Assembly: GCA_026393115.1 (NCBI GenBank)
Contig: JAPLAU010000030.1
Span: 62,001-126,000 of the forward strand
DNA length: 64,000 nt
Direction: 5' to 3'
Source of the DNA: Actinomycetota bacterium
GTDB taxonomy: Bacteria; Actinomycetota; Actinomycetes; S36-B12; CAIYMF01
The translations under genes and the position numbers were made by a program. Below the pieces are notes generated by a model. That model saw nothing but the letters and a program-made list of their open reading frames with translations, was not told the DNA's origin and did no database searches. Below, piece after piece: positions 1-8,721 of this stretch. Position 1 is the first letter of the stretch, and the number at the start of each line of letters is the position of its first letter.

Positions 1-588
1 ATCGCTTTCGAAGTAGTCATCAAGGAAGTCGGCGATGCTGCCGGTGAGTAGACGCACGGTGTCGTGCACGACCTTCTTGTCGCCCGACCCCAGATGCTGC
101 AGCAGCCAGGTGATCTCGGCCTTATCTTCGGGATCTCCGCTGAACAGGTTGGGCGGCATACGGTCGAACAGGGGCTTGACGTACTGCATTACCCGCGAGA
201 TGTCGTGATCGTAACGTTCGGTGGCGTCGGCGTCGCGTGGCGAGTGGCGTGCGATCTCGCGCAGGTTGGCGTCATGGTCGGGTCCCATGAGCAGGTAGTC
301 GCCGTTCTCCATCGGGCAGAACGTGGTGGGCATCTCGAGCGGCATGAACCCGAATTTCACGAGTTCAAGTTCCTGAATGACTTCCGGTCGCAGCAGGCTC
401 AGGCCATAGCTGAACGTCGTGAACTGGAAGCCCGGGCGAAGTTCTTCAGTAATTGCCGCACCACCCACGAGGTGACGCTGCTCGAGGATCAGTGTGCGCA
501 AGCCGTCCTTGGCGAGGTACGCGCCGGCGGTGAGGCCGTTGTGTCCGCCCCCGACCACGATCGCGTCGTACTGGTTGCCCTCGCTCAT
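1..588 (-). CDS. FAD-dependent oxidoreductase, CrtI/PYROXD2-like (3' end outside window)
   Basis: The visible 196 residues are the N-terminal half of a flavoprotein of the phytoene-desaturase-like NAD(P)/FAD oxidoreductase superfamily. A dinucleotide-binding Rossmann motif (GGGHNG) starts at about residue 14, followed by the beta-strand motif LILEQR and the VGGAA stretch typical of this family. The ATG at 588 overlaps the stop of the GcvT-like gene by four bases (ATGA), so the two are probably translationally coupled in one minus-strand operon. Pairing an FAD oxidase with a GcvT domain recalls sarcosine or dimethylglycine catabolism, but this flavoprotein resembles desaturases more than DadA-type oxidases. 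The substrate is unknown. The gene is cut by the window edge, not visibly broken. Confidence 0.85.
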   Translation of the reverse strand, partial: MSEGNQYDAIVVGGGHNGLTAGAYLAKDGLRTLILEQRHLVGGAAITEELRPGFQFTTFSYGLSLLRPEVIQELELVKFGFMPLEMPTTFCPMENGDYLLMGPDHDANLREIARHSPRDADATERYDHDISRVMQYVKPLFDRMPPNLFSGDPEDKAEITWLLQHLGSGDKKVVHDTVRLLTGSIADFLDDYFESD

Positions 589-1793
589 GCCATTGACACC
601 TTTCGCTCCGGGTTGAAGAAGGGCAGCGGCACGACTGTGGCCGGCACCGTGAAGTACTCGTGGTTGATCGTTTGTTCGACGTGCACGATGGTGCCCGGTT
701 CGGCCAAGTGCGGACGCACCCGAGCCAGCCCGATGTGTCGCTGCATCAGGGGTGAGTACATCAAACTCGTCGCGTAGCCGGCCCGCACCCAGTCGCTGTT
801 TTCGTAGAGCATCGTGTGCCAGTCGACCGGAATCTCGTCCATGTACGGAACGACGCCGTGTTCTTCATGCAGTGCGCGGTAATCAGTCTGGGCGATCGAG
901 ATGCCGACCGTGGACCAGCGCGATGTGTTCGCGTCGCGTTCGCGTAGTAGTGCGCGGCGGCCAGTGAACACGCGCGAGTCGTCGTCGATTCCGCGCAAGG
1001 TCCAACCGAATCCGAGTTCCCAGGCAGAGAAGCGCTGGTCGTCGTTGTAAGCAAAGCGCGATGACGAAAAGTCGACGTCGATCAGCGGAAGTCCGGCCTC
1101 AATGCGCGCCATGCCAAGGGCTTCCTCGCCGAAGGGACGCAGGTGGTGCGGTGCGCCTGATTCGAGAATCGCATCAAGTACTGGAATGGCCGACTCTGCC
1201 GGAACCATCACTTCGTATCCCAGGTCGCCGGTGAATCCGGTGCGGCTGATGGTGACGCTGTGTCCGGCGATTTTGGCGGGGGTCATCCCGAAGAACGACA
1301 ACTCCGCAACTTCGGGAACGAGTGGCGTGAGGATCTCGCGTGAACGGGGACCCTGAAGTGCGAGCACGCCGAAGTCGTCAGACGCGTCGATGACCTCGAC
1401 GTTGAGGCGGCGTACCTGATCTTGCAGGAAACCCAGGTTGGGGCGGGCGGCGGTGAGGAGAAACTCATCAGGCGCGTGCCGGAACAGCACACCGTCTTCA
1501 AGGACGTGGCCATTGTCATCGCACCAGATCGTGTACTGCGCGCGACCTGGCTTGCAGGTGCGTACGTCGCGCGACATCAAGCCTTCAAGGAACTTCTGAG
1601 CATCGCGACCACGAATCCAGTACTTGTACAGGGGCGAGGCATCGAAGACCGCAGCGGCGTTGCGGATACCGAAGTATTCGTTCTTGGCTGAGTACTGATA
1701 GCGCAGTGCTGACAGATAGCCCGCCCAATGCCCGTAGAGGCCCGTTTCGTTGAGTTCGGACAGGCGTGGGTGGAACGGGGTGGTCAGGACCAT
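585..1793 (-). CDS. GcvT-like aminomethyltransferase family protein
   Basis: A 402-residue protein of the folate-binding aminomethyltransferase (GcvT/DmdA) family. It shows the family N-terminus (ATGLYGHWAGYLSALRY-like region), an FDASPLYKYWI segment, the TGFTGDLGYEV signature at about two-fifths of its length, and a C-terminal GcvT barrel. Family members transfer one-carbon units from amines or sulfonium compounds to tetrahydrofolate. The ATG at 1793 is chosen because GAGGA lies seven bases upstream and homology starts there; an in-frame extension to 1985 looks non-coding. It overlaps the flavoprotein gene by four bases. No glycine cleavage P, H or L genes are adjacent, so this is probably not the housekeeping T-protein. 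The exact methyl donor cannot be read from sequence. Confidence 0.85.
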   Translation of the reverse strand: MVLTTPFHPRLSELNETGLYGHWAGYLSALRYQYSAKNEYFGIRNAAAVFDASPLYKYWIRGRDAQKFLEGLMSRDVRTCKPGRAQYTIWCDDNGHVLEDGVLFRHAPDEFLLTAARPNLGFLQDQVRRLNVEVIDASDDFGVLALQGPRSREILTPLVPEVAELSFFGMTPAKIAGHSVTISRTGFTGDLGYEVMVPAESAIPVLDAILESGAPHHLRPFGEEALGMARIEAGLPLIDVDFSSSRFAYNDDQRFSAWELGFGWTLRGIDDDSRVFTGRRALLRERDANTSRWSTVGISIAQTDYRALHEEHGVVPYMDEIPVDWHTMLYENSDWVRAGYATSLMYSPLMQRHIGLARVRPHLAEPGTIVHVEQTINHEYFTVPATVVPLPFFNPERKVSMA

Positions 1794-1926
1794 GGTCGTT
1801 CCTCGCAGTTGGCGTCGAAGGCAGGGACGGTTCAGCCGTGTGCCCACCCTAGGCATTGACGTCGCGCCGTGCGAGTGGGTCGGCAGATCCGGGACGAATT
1901 GATCTGCATTCCCGCCTGGTGAGATT

Positions 1927-1957
1927 GCTATGCCCCTCGCGGCGCGGTGGGCATAGC
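1927..1957. promoter_or_regulatory. 9-bp perfect inverted repeat between divergent genes
   Basis: GCTATGCCC (1927-1935) pairs with GGGCATAGC (1949-1957) across 13 bases. Two further half-site-like copies follow: GCATAA near 1960 and CTATGC near 1978. The cluster lies between the divergent GcvT-like gene (start 1793) and the promoter of the riboswitch-controlled hydrolase. It may be an operator for the GcvT/oxidase operon; no regulator gene is adjacent. Confidence 0.4.
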
Positions 1958-2000
1958 GCGCATAACGGATATAGCGACTATGCACAATTCACCCTCTCGG

Positions 2001-2029
2001 TCGGCAGATTCACGATCACTTGGTACGCT
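2001..2029 (+). promoter_or_regulatory. Putative promoter for riboswitch-controlled NlpC/P60 gene
   Basis: TCGGCA (2001-2006, four of six matches to TTGACA) is separated by 17 bases from TACGCT (2024-2029). Transcription would start near 2036, about 20 bases before the riboswitch aptamer. Assigned by motif and position only. Confidence 0.4.
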
Positions 2030-2054
2030 GACGAGGTCAGTCGGGGTCACTCCA

Positions 2055-2209
2055 GTGGCCTCGAACCGCGAACCGCCGAATCTGCGGCAGGTCCGACAGG
2101 GCCAGTCCAGAGCCGGGGACCCACGTGTTCCTGGGGCGAATCCTCCGACTTCGGTCGGTGGTAGGGCCTTTTCCCAGCCCGAGCCCGTCAGCTAACTCGG
2201 TAGGCGGCA
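2055..2209 (+). promoter_or_regulatory. c-di-AMP (ydaO-yuaA) riboswitch
   Basis: The 5' leader of the NlpC/P60 gene carries the conserved blocks of actinobacterial ydaO riboswitches in order: ACCGCCGAATC near 2071, GAGCCGGGGACCCA near 2110, CTGGGGCGAATC near 2131, and the highly conserved 3' block CCCGTCAGCTAACTCGGTAGGCGG near 2184-2207. A second copy with matching blocks precedes the M23 gene near 23.5 kb. Members of this class bind cyclic di-AMP and in Actinobacteria commonly control resuscitation-factor and wall-hydrolase genes. High ligand would be expected to switch expression off. The coding start lies 17 bases downstream with its own Shine-Dalgarno, so control by either termination or initiation is possible. 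Confidence 0.85.
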
Positions 2210-2225
2210 GGGGAGAGGACAAGGC

Positions 2226-3449
2226 GTGCAGTTGTCAGGTATCAAGCGTGGTCGGCGCACCATCATCGCCGTCACCGCGGCCGTATTCATGGGTGTGGCG
2301 TTTACTGCGGTTCCTGCAGTAACGGCGGCACCCTCCAAGACCATCGCTGAGGTGGAGGCGGAGATTTCCGACCTTCAGACCCAGGCCGAAATGGTTGCCG
2401 AAGACCTCAATGGTGCGCGGGTGAGGCTCCAGCGCATTCACGACAAGCAAGATCTCACCAAGAAGAAGGCCACTCGCGCCAAGGCAGCACTTGCCAAGGA
2501 AGCGGGCAACCTCGGCGAGATGGCCTCGGTCGCCTACCGTTCGGGTGGGCTCGACACGTCGGTCCAGTTACTCATGGCCGACAACCCCGCAGACTTCCTG
2601 CAGCAGAGCGCCGCACTTGAGATTGTGGCCAAGGGCCAGAACGCAGTGCTGCGCCGCACCACTGCGGCTCGCCTTCAGTTGTCGCAGGCCACCGCCGAAC
2701 TCGGTCAGCAAGAATCCGACGCTGCCGCGGTTGAAAAAGAAATTGCCGACCAGCAGGCCGCGATCAAGGCAAACCTCGCCGAGCAAGAGCAGGTGCTCAG
2801 TCAACTCAAGGAAGAAGAGCGTCGACGCCTTGAGGCCGAGCGCCAGGCTCGAGCAGCGGCGGCGGCACAGGCCGCGGCGGCTGCACAAGCAGCGGCCGAG
2901 CAGGCAGCAGCCGATGCTCAAGCGCGTGCGGCCAATGCGGCCAACAACAACGACACCACGAGCGGCTCAAGTAGCTCGAGCGGTTCGAGCAACGACACCG
3001 CCGACACCGGTGGTCCCGCCAGCGGTAATGGTGGCTCGAATAACGGCGGATCCAGCGGCGGCCAGAACGGCGGCTTCGTCGGTTCCGATCAGGCAGCGAT
3101 CGCTGTGGCCGCGGCACTCGCTCAGGTGGGCGAGCCGTACACGTACGACGCTCACCCGCCGGACACGTGGGACTGCTCCAAGCTCACTGCGTGGGCATGG
3201 GGACAAGCAGGTGTGTCTCTCACCCCGTACTCATATGACCAGGCCAACGAAGTGCGGCACATTTCCACCGATCAACTGCAGCCCGGTGACCTGCTGTTCT
3301 ACTTCAACAATGCGCACCACGTGGCCATGTACATCGGCGGCGGTCAGATTGTTGAAGCGGCAAGCCCCTCCGTTGGTGTGCACGTGACCGACGCGTGGAA
3401 CAGTTGGTCGTCATCGCACTTCAGTTACGCTGGCCGCCCGGTCGGCTAA
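2226..3449 (+). CDS. Secreted NlpC/P60 peptidoglycan hydrolase with coiled coil
   Basis: A 407-residue RipA/RipC-type cell-wall endopeptidase. Residues 1-35 form a Sec signal peptide (basic start, hydrophobic stretch, VTAAP cleavage region). Residues about 40-240 are a long coiled coil ending in an alanine-rich tract, followed by a Ser/Gly/Asn-rich linker to about 285. The C-terminal 120 residues are an NlpC/P60 domain with catalytic Cys317 (TWDCSKL) and His365 (AHHVAMYIG). Such enzymes cleave stem-peptide bonds during growth and division; the coiled coil often autoinhibits or mediates docking. The GTG at 2226 follows GGGGAGAGGA with good spacing. Expression is probably set by the c-di-AMP riboswitch just upstream, linking wall turnover to that second messenger. 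Confidence 0.93.
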   Translation: MQLSGIKRGRRTIIAVTAAVFMGVAFTAVPAVTAAPSKTIAEVEAEISDLQTQAEMVAEDLNGARVRLQRIHDKQDLTKKKATRAKAALAKEAGNLGEMASVAYRSGGLDTSVQLLMADNPADFLQQSAALEIVAKGQNAVLRRTTAARLQLSQATAELGQQESDAAAVEKEIADQQAAIKANLAEQEQVLSQLKEEERRRLEAERQARAAAAAQAAAAAQAAAEQAAADAQARAANAANNNDTTSGSSSSSGSSNDTADTGGPASGNGGSNNGGSSGGQNGGFVGSDQAAIAVAAALAQVGEPYTYDAHPPDTWDCSKLTAWAWGQAGVSLTPYSYDQANEVRHISTDQLQPGDLLFYFNNAHHVAMYIGGGQIVEAASPSVGVHVTDAWNSWSSSHFSYAGRPVG

Positions 3450-3474
3450 CGCCCAACCGTCAGGAGAATCGGCC

Positions 3475-4743
3475 GTGGTTGCCGTAGGTCCGTTCCGTTC
3501 ACTACGCCCCACGGCCGATTCCTCGCAGGCGGTGTTGGCGCTTCCATACGACGTCATGAACGTCGCGGAAGCGCGCGAGATGGCCGTGGGTCTACCCGAC
3601 AGTTTCCTGCACGTGTCACGAGCCGAGATCGATCTCGACGAGTCGATCAGTCCGTATGACGATGCGGTGTACTCGCGATCAGGGGCAGCACTCACCGAAT
3701 TCATTGAGCGTGGCGTGTTGCGCCTTGATGACGAGCCCACATTGTCGGTGTACCGCATGCGCATGGGTGACCTTGAGCAGGTGGGTCTGGTACTCGCCGC
3801 TTCCGTTGACGACTATGCAGCCGGAATCATTCGCAAGCACGAACTGACCCGGCCCGACAAGGAAAACGACCGTGTGCGCCACATCGAAGGTGTCGGCGCA
3901 CACGATGAGCCGGTGTTCCTGCTCAGTCCGCCAGACGCGACCATCGCGGCCCTACTCGATGCGGTGGTGACTGCTGGTCCTGCCGACTATTCGGCAGTGT
4001 CTGACACAGGCATTTCGCATGAAGTATGGATCGTGACCGATGGCGATCAGATCACCACGGCAGTCAGTGCTATCGACGCGATGCCGGCCCTTTATGTCGC
4101 CGACGGTCATCACCGAAGTGCCGCAGCGCAACGGGTGCGTGATGCGCGTCGCGAGCAACACGGCGCCGGTGCTGATCTCGGTACCGCTGAACAATTCCTT
4201 GCAGTGGTCGTTCCCGCCGACCACGTCACGCTCATGCCGTATCACCGTGCGGTCGCCGATCTCGGCGATCTTACGTCCGAACAATTCCTTGCTGCAGTGA
4301 GCGAGAACTTCTCTGTTGAAGTGGTCAGCGACGCACTTCAGCCCACGAGCCTGCGCGAATTCGGCATGTACTTCGATGGTCAGTGGTACCGCCTGCGGTC
4401 AACAATCGACCGCGACGATGATGTGCTTGATGTCGATGTACTGCAGGCCGATCTGCTCGAGCCTGTGCTCGCAATCGGCGACCCCCGGCGCGATCAGCGG
4501 TTGCATTTCGTGGGCGGAATTCGCGGCTTGCCCGAACTCGAACGACTCGTCGATGAAGGTCACGACGCCGTGTCGTTCTCGCTGATGCCGACGTCGGTGG
4601 CGCAATTGGTGGCGGTGGCTGATCGCGGCGAGATCATGCCGCCCAAGTCGACCTGGTTCGAACCCAAGCTCGGCAGTGGGCTGTTCTTGCACCCTTTGCC
4701 TGAGCGCCTACCCGGGTCGCCCACCACGGCGCAGGATTCATGA
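3475..4743 (+). CDS. DUF1015 family protein
   Basis: A 422-residue soluble protein matching DUF1015 over its whole length. Recognisable features are the N-terminal PFRSLRP region, the LPYDVMN motif near residue 25, the central YVADGHHRSAAA motif, and a C-terminal stretch on LMPTSVAQL. The DGHHR motif is invariant in the family and suggests a catalytic or metal site, but no reaction is established. Family members are often next to serine biosynthesis genes; that is not the case here. The GTG at 3475 has AGGAG nine bases upstream. It ends in an ATGA overlap with the following membrane protein, so the two are probably co-expressed, possibly with the hydrolase 25 bases upstream. Confidence 0.85.
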   Translation: MVAVGPFRSLRPTADSSQAVLALPYDVMNVAEAREMAVGLPDSFLHVSRAEIDLDESISPYDDAVYSRSGAALTEFIERGVLRLDDEPTLSVYRMRMGDLEQVGLVLAASVDDYAAGIIRKHELTRPDKENDRVRHIEGVGAHDEPVFLLSPPDATIAALLDAVVTAGPADYSAVSDTGISHEVWIVTDGDQITTAVSAIDAMPALYVADGHHRSAAAQRVRDARREQHGAGADLGTAEQFLAVVVPADHVTLMPYHRAVADLGDLTSEQFLAAVSENFSVEVVSDALQPTSLREFGMYFDGQWYRLRSTIDRDDDVLDVDVLQADLLEPVLAIGDPRRDQRLHFVGGIRGLPELERLVDEGHDAVSFSLMPTSVAQLVAVADRGEIMPPKSTWFEPKLGSGLFLHPLPERLPGSPTTAQDS

Positions 4744-5294
4744 GTCCCATCGCGGTCGGTTGGATTGTCGTGGGCCTCGGCCTGATTCTGGCGTTCACCG
4801 GAAAGCGCTTGTTCTGGTTAGCCGTGGGCATCGGCGGCTTTGCGGTGGGCTGGCTTCTCTCCGGAGTCTTTTTCTCCGACCGCATCGACAGCATGGGGCA
4901 GATACTCGTTGGCCTGGTGCTCGGAATCGTGGGTGCTCTGGTTGCTATCAAAGGTTTGCCCATCATTGGCATTGCTCTAGGCGGTGTTCTGCTGGGACTG
5001 CTGGGCCTCACGTTGGCCGATGAGTGGTCAGGCAGCAACACCTGGTGGAAGTTGCTCGGCTTCGTCGTGGGCGCCGCGATCGGTGTGTTCTTGGTGAAGG
5101 GTGCCTTCGACGTGGGCATCGCGCTTGTGACGGCAATCGGCGGCGGTGTGCTGGTGTGGAATGGACTGCTCGATGCCCTGCCGACGATGACTACCAGCGT
5201 CTCGTGGATCGGCCCGATCGCCGCGCTCATTGTGGCGATTGTTGGCTTCTTCTCGCAGCGAGGCGCCAAAGGCGCTGCCCCGATACCGGGTTGA
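4740..5294 (+). CDS. Membrane protein, DUF4203/TM7S3-like
   Basis: A 184-residue very hydrophobic protein with about seven predicted transmembrane helices and no long soluble domain. Glycine-rich helix patterns (GLGLILAFTGKRLF, GIVGALVAIKG, VVGAAIGVFLVKGAF) resemble the DUF4203 (TM7S3/TM198-like) family. The start overlaps the DUF1015 stop (ATGA). A convergent pirin gene ends two bases downstream with no room for a separate terminator. Function is unknown. Confidence 0.7.
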   Translation: MSPIAVGWIVVGLGLILAFTGKRLFWLAVGIGGFAVGWLLSGVFFSDRIDSMGQILVGLVLGIVGALVAIKGLPIIGIALGGVLLGLLGLTLADEWSGSNTWWKLLGFVVGAAIGVFLVKGAFDVGIALVTAIGGGVLVWNGLLDALPTMTTSVSWIGPIAALIVAIVGFFSQRGAKGAAPIPG

Positions 5295-5295
5295 T

Positions 5296-6264
5296 CTAGC
5301 CGTAGAACGGCTGAATCGCGTTGGCCGGAACGGTGCCCAACTTGCCTGATTGATAGTCCTCGAATGCCTGCACAAGTTCACTGCGGGTGTTCATGACAAA
5401 GGGACCGTAGGCAGCGACCGGCTCACGCAGCGGAACTCCACCGAGCAGGAACACTTCCAAGCTCGGCATGTTCGACTGCTGCTGCGAATCGGCCTCAATC
5501 ACCACCGTGTCGCCCGCGCCGAACACCGCCAACTGGCCTTCGCGAATGGCGCGTTGCTCGGCACCGACGCTGCCCTGCCCACTGAGTGCGTACGCAAGAG
5601 CATTGAATTCGTGCGGCCACGGAATTTCGATGCGCGCGCCAGGTGCCAGCGTGAGGTGGGCGATGGCCAGGGGCGTGTGCGAAATACCCGGACCGGAATG
5701 ACCGGCGATGCTTCCGGCGAGAACGCGCAACAGCGCCCCGCCATCGGGTGAACTGACCAGAGCGAAGTCGCGCCCCTGCAGATCTTGGTACTGCGGAGCG
5801 ATCAGCTTCTTCTCGCGCGGCAGGTTGATCCAGAGCTGCAAACCGTGAAAGAGACCGCCGCTCATGACGAGGTCTTCCGGCGGTGTCTCAATGTGCAGCA
5901 CGCCTCCGCCGGCGGTCATGTACTGCGTACCTCCATCGGAAATCGTGCCGCCCCCACCGTTGGAGTCTTGGTGAATGAAACGGCCGTCAATGAGGTACGT
6001 GAAGGTTTCAAAACCGCGGTGCGGGTGCCATGCGGTTCCGCGGGGCTCGCCGGGTGCGTACTCGACTTCACCCATCTGATCCATGTGAATGAACGGATCG
6101 AGATCGGTGAGGTCAATGCCAGCGAACGCGCGACGTACGGGGAAGCCCTCGCCCTCGTGCCCGCGAGGGGCGGTCGAGACCGCCTTCACCGAGCGCGGGC
6201 GCGCAGTCGCGTCGATGGCGTCGAGGCGCGGCAGGGTGAGCGTGTCAGCGGTAATGGCCGGCAT
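5296..6264 (-). CDS. Pirin family protein
   Basis: A 322-residue bicupin of the pirin family. The N-terminal cupin has the expected iron ligands: HPHRGFET (two histidines), a histidine in the GVLHIETP region, and the following glutamate. The second cupin (pirin_C) covers roughly the last 110 residues. Bacterial pirins can act as quercetinase-like dioxygenases or as redox-sensing partners of metabolic enzymes. The ATG at 6264 is preceded by AGGAGGT. A palindrome overlaps the upstream promoter region, as is common for pirin genes under MarR/QorR-type quinone sensors, although no such regulator is encoded nearby. It is convergent with the membrane protein gene. Confidence 0.92.
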   Translation of the reverse strand: MPAITADTLTLPRLDAIDATARPRSVKAVSTAPRGHEGEGFPVRRAFAGIDLTDLDPFIHMDQMGEVEYAPGEPRGTAWHPHRGFETFTYLIDGRFIHQDSNGGGGTISDGGTQYMTAGGGVLHIETPPEDLVMSGGLFHGLQLWINLPREKKLIAPQYQDLQGRDFALVSSPDGGALLRVLAGSIAGHSGPGISHTPLAIAHLTLAPGARIEIPWPHEFNALAYALSGQGSVGAEQRAIREGQLAVFGAGDTVVIEADSQQQSNMPSLEVFLLGGVPLREPVAAYGPFVMNTRSELVQAFEDYQSGKLGTVPANAIQPFYG

Positions 6265-6291
6265 GAGGGACCTCCTTGGTCGTTCCAACTG

Positions 6292-6309
6292 TAGTTGATG
6301 TAACAACTA
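6292..6309. promoter_or_regulatory. Palindromic operator candidate upstream of pirin gene
   Basis: TAGTTG (6292-6297), ATGTAA spacer, CAACTA (6304-6309): a perfect 6-bp inverted repeat 28 bases upstream of the pirin start, in the pirin/TSUP divergent gap. Its size suits a dimeric MarR-type repressor, but the regulator is not identified. Confidence 0.45.
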
Positions 6310-6433
6310 TCGATCGACTCGCGGCATTCCCACACTCGGCGGTCGACACGGGTGCGTTAGGTTCGGAACGTGGGCACATCGGGCAGTGCACGGGGCGTGA
6401 GACAGCGTCACCGCACAGGTGAGGTGACCTAGC

Positions 6434-7345
6434 TTGATCGAGTCACTCGACATCTGGCTTGCGGTGGGGGGACTGCTCGCGGGGCTCATGGTGGGCCTCA
6501 CCGGAATGGGCGGCGCGGTACTCGTGACGCCGCTGTTGATTCTGGTTTTTGGACTGCCACCCGCCGTTGCAGTGTCGAGCGATGTTGTCGCCAACGCGGT
6601 CATTAAGCCCGTCGGTTCGATCGTCCATATCCGCACCCGCACGGTGCACTGGGGCCTCGTGCAATGGCTGTCCTTAGGTTCTGTTCCTGGCATCCTGCTG
6701 GGCACCATCGTGTTCGCTCGCACGTTGGCAGATCCGGCGAGTGCGGCTCAACTCAAATACATCATCGGCATCGTCTTGCTCATCGCATTGGCCGCCAGTG
6801 TGGTGCGCCCGTGGATTGTGCGCCTGCGTCGTTCTGACGTCGAAGTGGTGGCTCCCGACGATCCTCGTCGTGGACCGATGGCGCCGATCAAGCGTGCCCT
6901 CACCCTCGTGGTGGGTTTTGTAGTCGGAATCATTGTCGGAATGACATCGGTGGGCTCGGGCTCGCTCATTGTGATCAGTTTGTTGGTGTTGTACCCGCTG
7001 TTGGCGCCGCGCGTCTTGGTGGGCACTGACCTGACTCAGGCGGTTCCGATGCTGGCCGCGGGAGCGTTGGCCCACATGACGATCGGCGACGTTGATTGGC
7101 GAGTCACCGGTGCGTTGCTGGTCGGGCAGATTCCCGGCGTGTGGCTCGGAGCGCGCATGTCTTCGCGCTATGACGGCCGCCTGCTCAAGGCGTTGCTGAT
7201 GGTGGTGCTGGCCGCGACCGCATTGAAGTTACTCGGGGTCTCAACCGTCATTTGCGGAACGATCGCGATCGCGGGCGTCGTCGTGCTCGTGTTCCAGTTC
7301 ATCCGCGAGCGTTCAGCGGCTCGGGTCGCGCAGGACGTGTCGTGA
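6434..7345 (+). CDS. TSUP (TauE/SafE) family permease
   Basis: A 303-residue membrane protein of the sulfite/organosulfonate exporter family (TauE/SafE). Two homologous halves, each opening with a glycine-rich helix (VGLTGMGGAVLVTPLLIL near residue 20 and VGIIVGMTSVGSGSLIV near 165), are diagnostic. Eight or so transmembrane helices are expected. Family members move sulfite, sulfonates or other small anions; the substrate cannot be read here. The TTG at 6434 is chosen because GAGGTGA precedes it by about six bases and it begins directly before the first helix. The stop overlaps the P450 start (GTGA). Confidence 0.9.
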   Translation: MIESLDIWLAVGGLLAGLMVGLTGMGGAVLVTPLLILVFGLPPAVAVSSDVVANAVIKPVGSIVHIRTRTVHWGLVQWLSLGSVPGILLGTIVFARTLADPASAAQLKYIIGIVLLIALAASVVRPWIVRLRRSDVEVVAPDDPRRGPMAPIKRALTLVVGFVVGIIVGMTSVGSGSLIVISLLVLYPLLAPRVLVGTDLTQAVPMLAAGALAHMTIGDVDWRVTGALLVGQIPGVWLGARMSSRYDGRLLKALLMVVLAATALKLLGVSTVICGTIAIAGVVVLVFQFIRERSAARVAQDVS

Positions 7346-8721
7346 GTAAGGGCCCGCCAGAGCGTTACTTCCGAACTCCGGTAACGGCGCCCGGGCCGCA
7401 GGGCGGCGACATGCTGCGCGCCTTTGGACTCATTCGCACCAACCCGTTGGCATTCCTTGAGCAAACCTGGCACGAGCTCGGTGATGTCGTGCAGTTTCCG
7501 ATTCCGTCACCGCCGTCGTATCTGATCAGTGATCCCGAAGCAGTTGACCGGGTGCTGCGAGTGAATCAACGCGCGTACGGCAAGCGCACGATTCAGTACA
7601 CGTCGTTGTCATTGGTGACGGGTGAAGGGTTGCTTACCGCCGACACTGAGGCCTGGCGTCAGCAGCGACGCGTCGTGCAACCGGCGTTTCATCCCACGCA
7701 GGTTGAGAAAGTGGCCGATCACGTGGCGGTGTCGTGTGCCCGCCTTGATGGTGAATGGAGTGCGCTTCCCGACGGCACGGTGATCGATGTCGACGCCGCG
7801 ATGATGCACACGGCGCTGGAAGTGGTGGGCCGGGCGTTGTTCGGTACCGACTTATCCGGTGATGCAGCGACGCTTGCTCACGCGACTCTTGCTGCCCTCG
7901 ATGTGGTGGTAGGCAAGGCGCGCAACCCGCTCTCGCCGCCACTATGGGTTCCGACGCCGGGCAACCTCACCCTGCGACGCAGCTTGTCAATTCTCGACGG
8001 CGCCGTTGAACGCATGCTCGCCGAGCGGCGCTTGCGACCGGTCGGCATCGAGCGTGAACCCGACATGCTTGATCTGCTGGTCGAAGGGTTCGGCGGGGGT
8101 GGGCCCGTGCGCAATCAGATGGTCACGTTTCTGGTGGCCGGTCATGAGACGGTCGCCAGCGCGCTGACGTGGTCGTGGCACCTGCTCGATACCTCACCTG
8201 AGGCCGCCGCGATGCTGCGTGACGAGGCACTGACGGTGCTGGGTGACCGTGATGCGACATTCGCCGATTTCCCTCACCTGCCGTACGCGCGCGCGGTGGT
8301 TGATGAAGCGCTGCGCTTGTATCCACCGGCGTGGCTGATTACGCGCAAGGCTCACGAAGACGATGTGTTGGCCGGGCATACGGTCCCGGCGGGAGCGCTG
8401 GTGATCATCAGTCCGTGGATTGTGCATCGGCACCCTGATCTGTGGCCCGACCCTGAGCGGTTCGACCCGTCACGATTCCTTGGCACGGGCGCTTCAGACC
8501 CCAATCGCACGGGCTATCTGCCATTCGGCTCGGGCCCGCGGATGTGCATTGGCCGTGACTTTGCGTTGCTTGAGGCAACGCTCATCATGTCGTCACTCGC
8601 GCGTCGTTGGACTTTCGAAGGTGTCGACGCTGCATCGGTGCATGCTGAGCCACTGGTGACCGTGCGACCGCGCGATGGATTGCCGATGCGAGTGCGACGC
8701 CTTGTTGCTGACGAAGGTTAG
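7342..8721 (+). CDS. Cytochrome P450
   Basis: A 459-residue soluble P450 monooxygenase with all hallmark motifs: I-helix VAGHETVAS (oxygen activation) near residue 260, K-helix ExxR (Glu322/Arg325 in EALRLYP), and the heme loop FGSGPRMCIG with the thiolate ligand at Cys402. The N-terminus (RYFRTPVTAPGPQGGDML) and PERF-like region resemble the CYP102/CYP4-like group found in actinobacterial fatty-acid or terpenoid hydroxylases. No ferredoxin or reductase is adjacent, so electrons must come from elsewhere. The GTG at 7342 overlaps the TSUP stop (GTGA). The 3' end shares the four bases TTAG with the convergent acyltransferase gene, which reads its own stop from them. Confidence 0.95.
   Translation: MSKGPPERYFRTPVTAPGPQGGDMLRAFGLIRTNPLAFLEQTWHELGDVVQFPIPSPPSYLISDPEAVDRVLRVNQRAYGKRTIQYTSLSLVTGEGLLTADTEAWRQQRRVVQPAFHPTQVEKVADHVAVSCARLDGEWSALPDGTVIDVDAAMMHTALEVVGRALFGTDLSGDAATLAHATLAALDVVVGKARNPLSPPLWVPTPGNLTLRRSLSILDGAVERMLAERRLRPVGIEREPDMLDLLVEGFGGGGPVRNQMVTFLVAGHETVASALTWSWHLLDTSPEAAAMLRDEALTVLGDRDATFADFPHLPYARAVVDEALRLYPPAWLITRKAHEDDVLAGHTVPAGALVIISPWIVHRHPDLWPDPERFDPSRFLGTGASDPNRTGYLPFGSGPRMCIGRDFALLEATLIMSSLARRWTFEGVDAASVHAEPLVTVRPRDGLPMRVRRLVADEG

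Noticed and set aside
64-777. 237-codon plus-strand open frame at the window start
   Set aside because: It lies opposite the FAD oxidoreductase and GcvT-like genes, whose minus-strand products show clear motifs. High-GC antisense frames of this kind are common.
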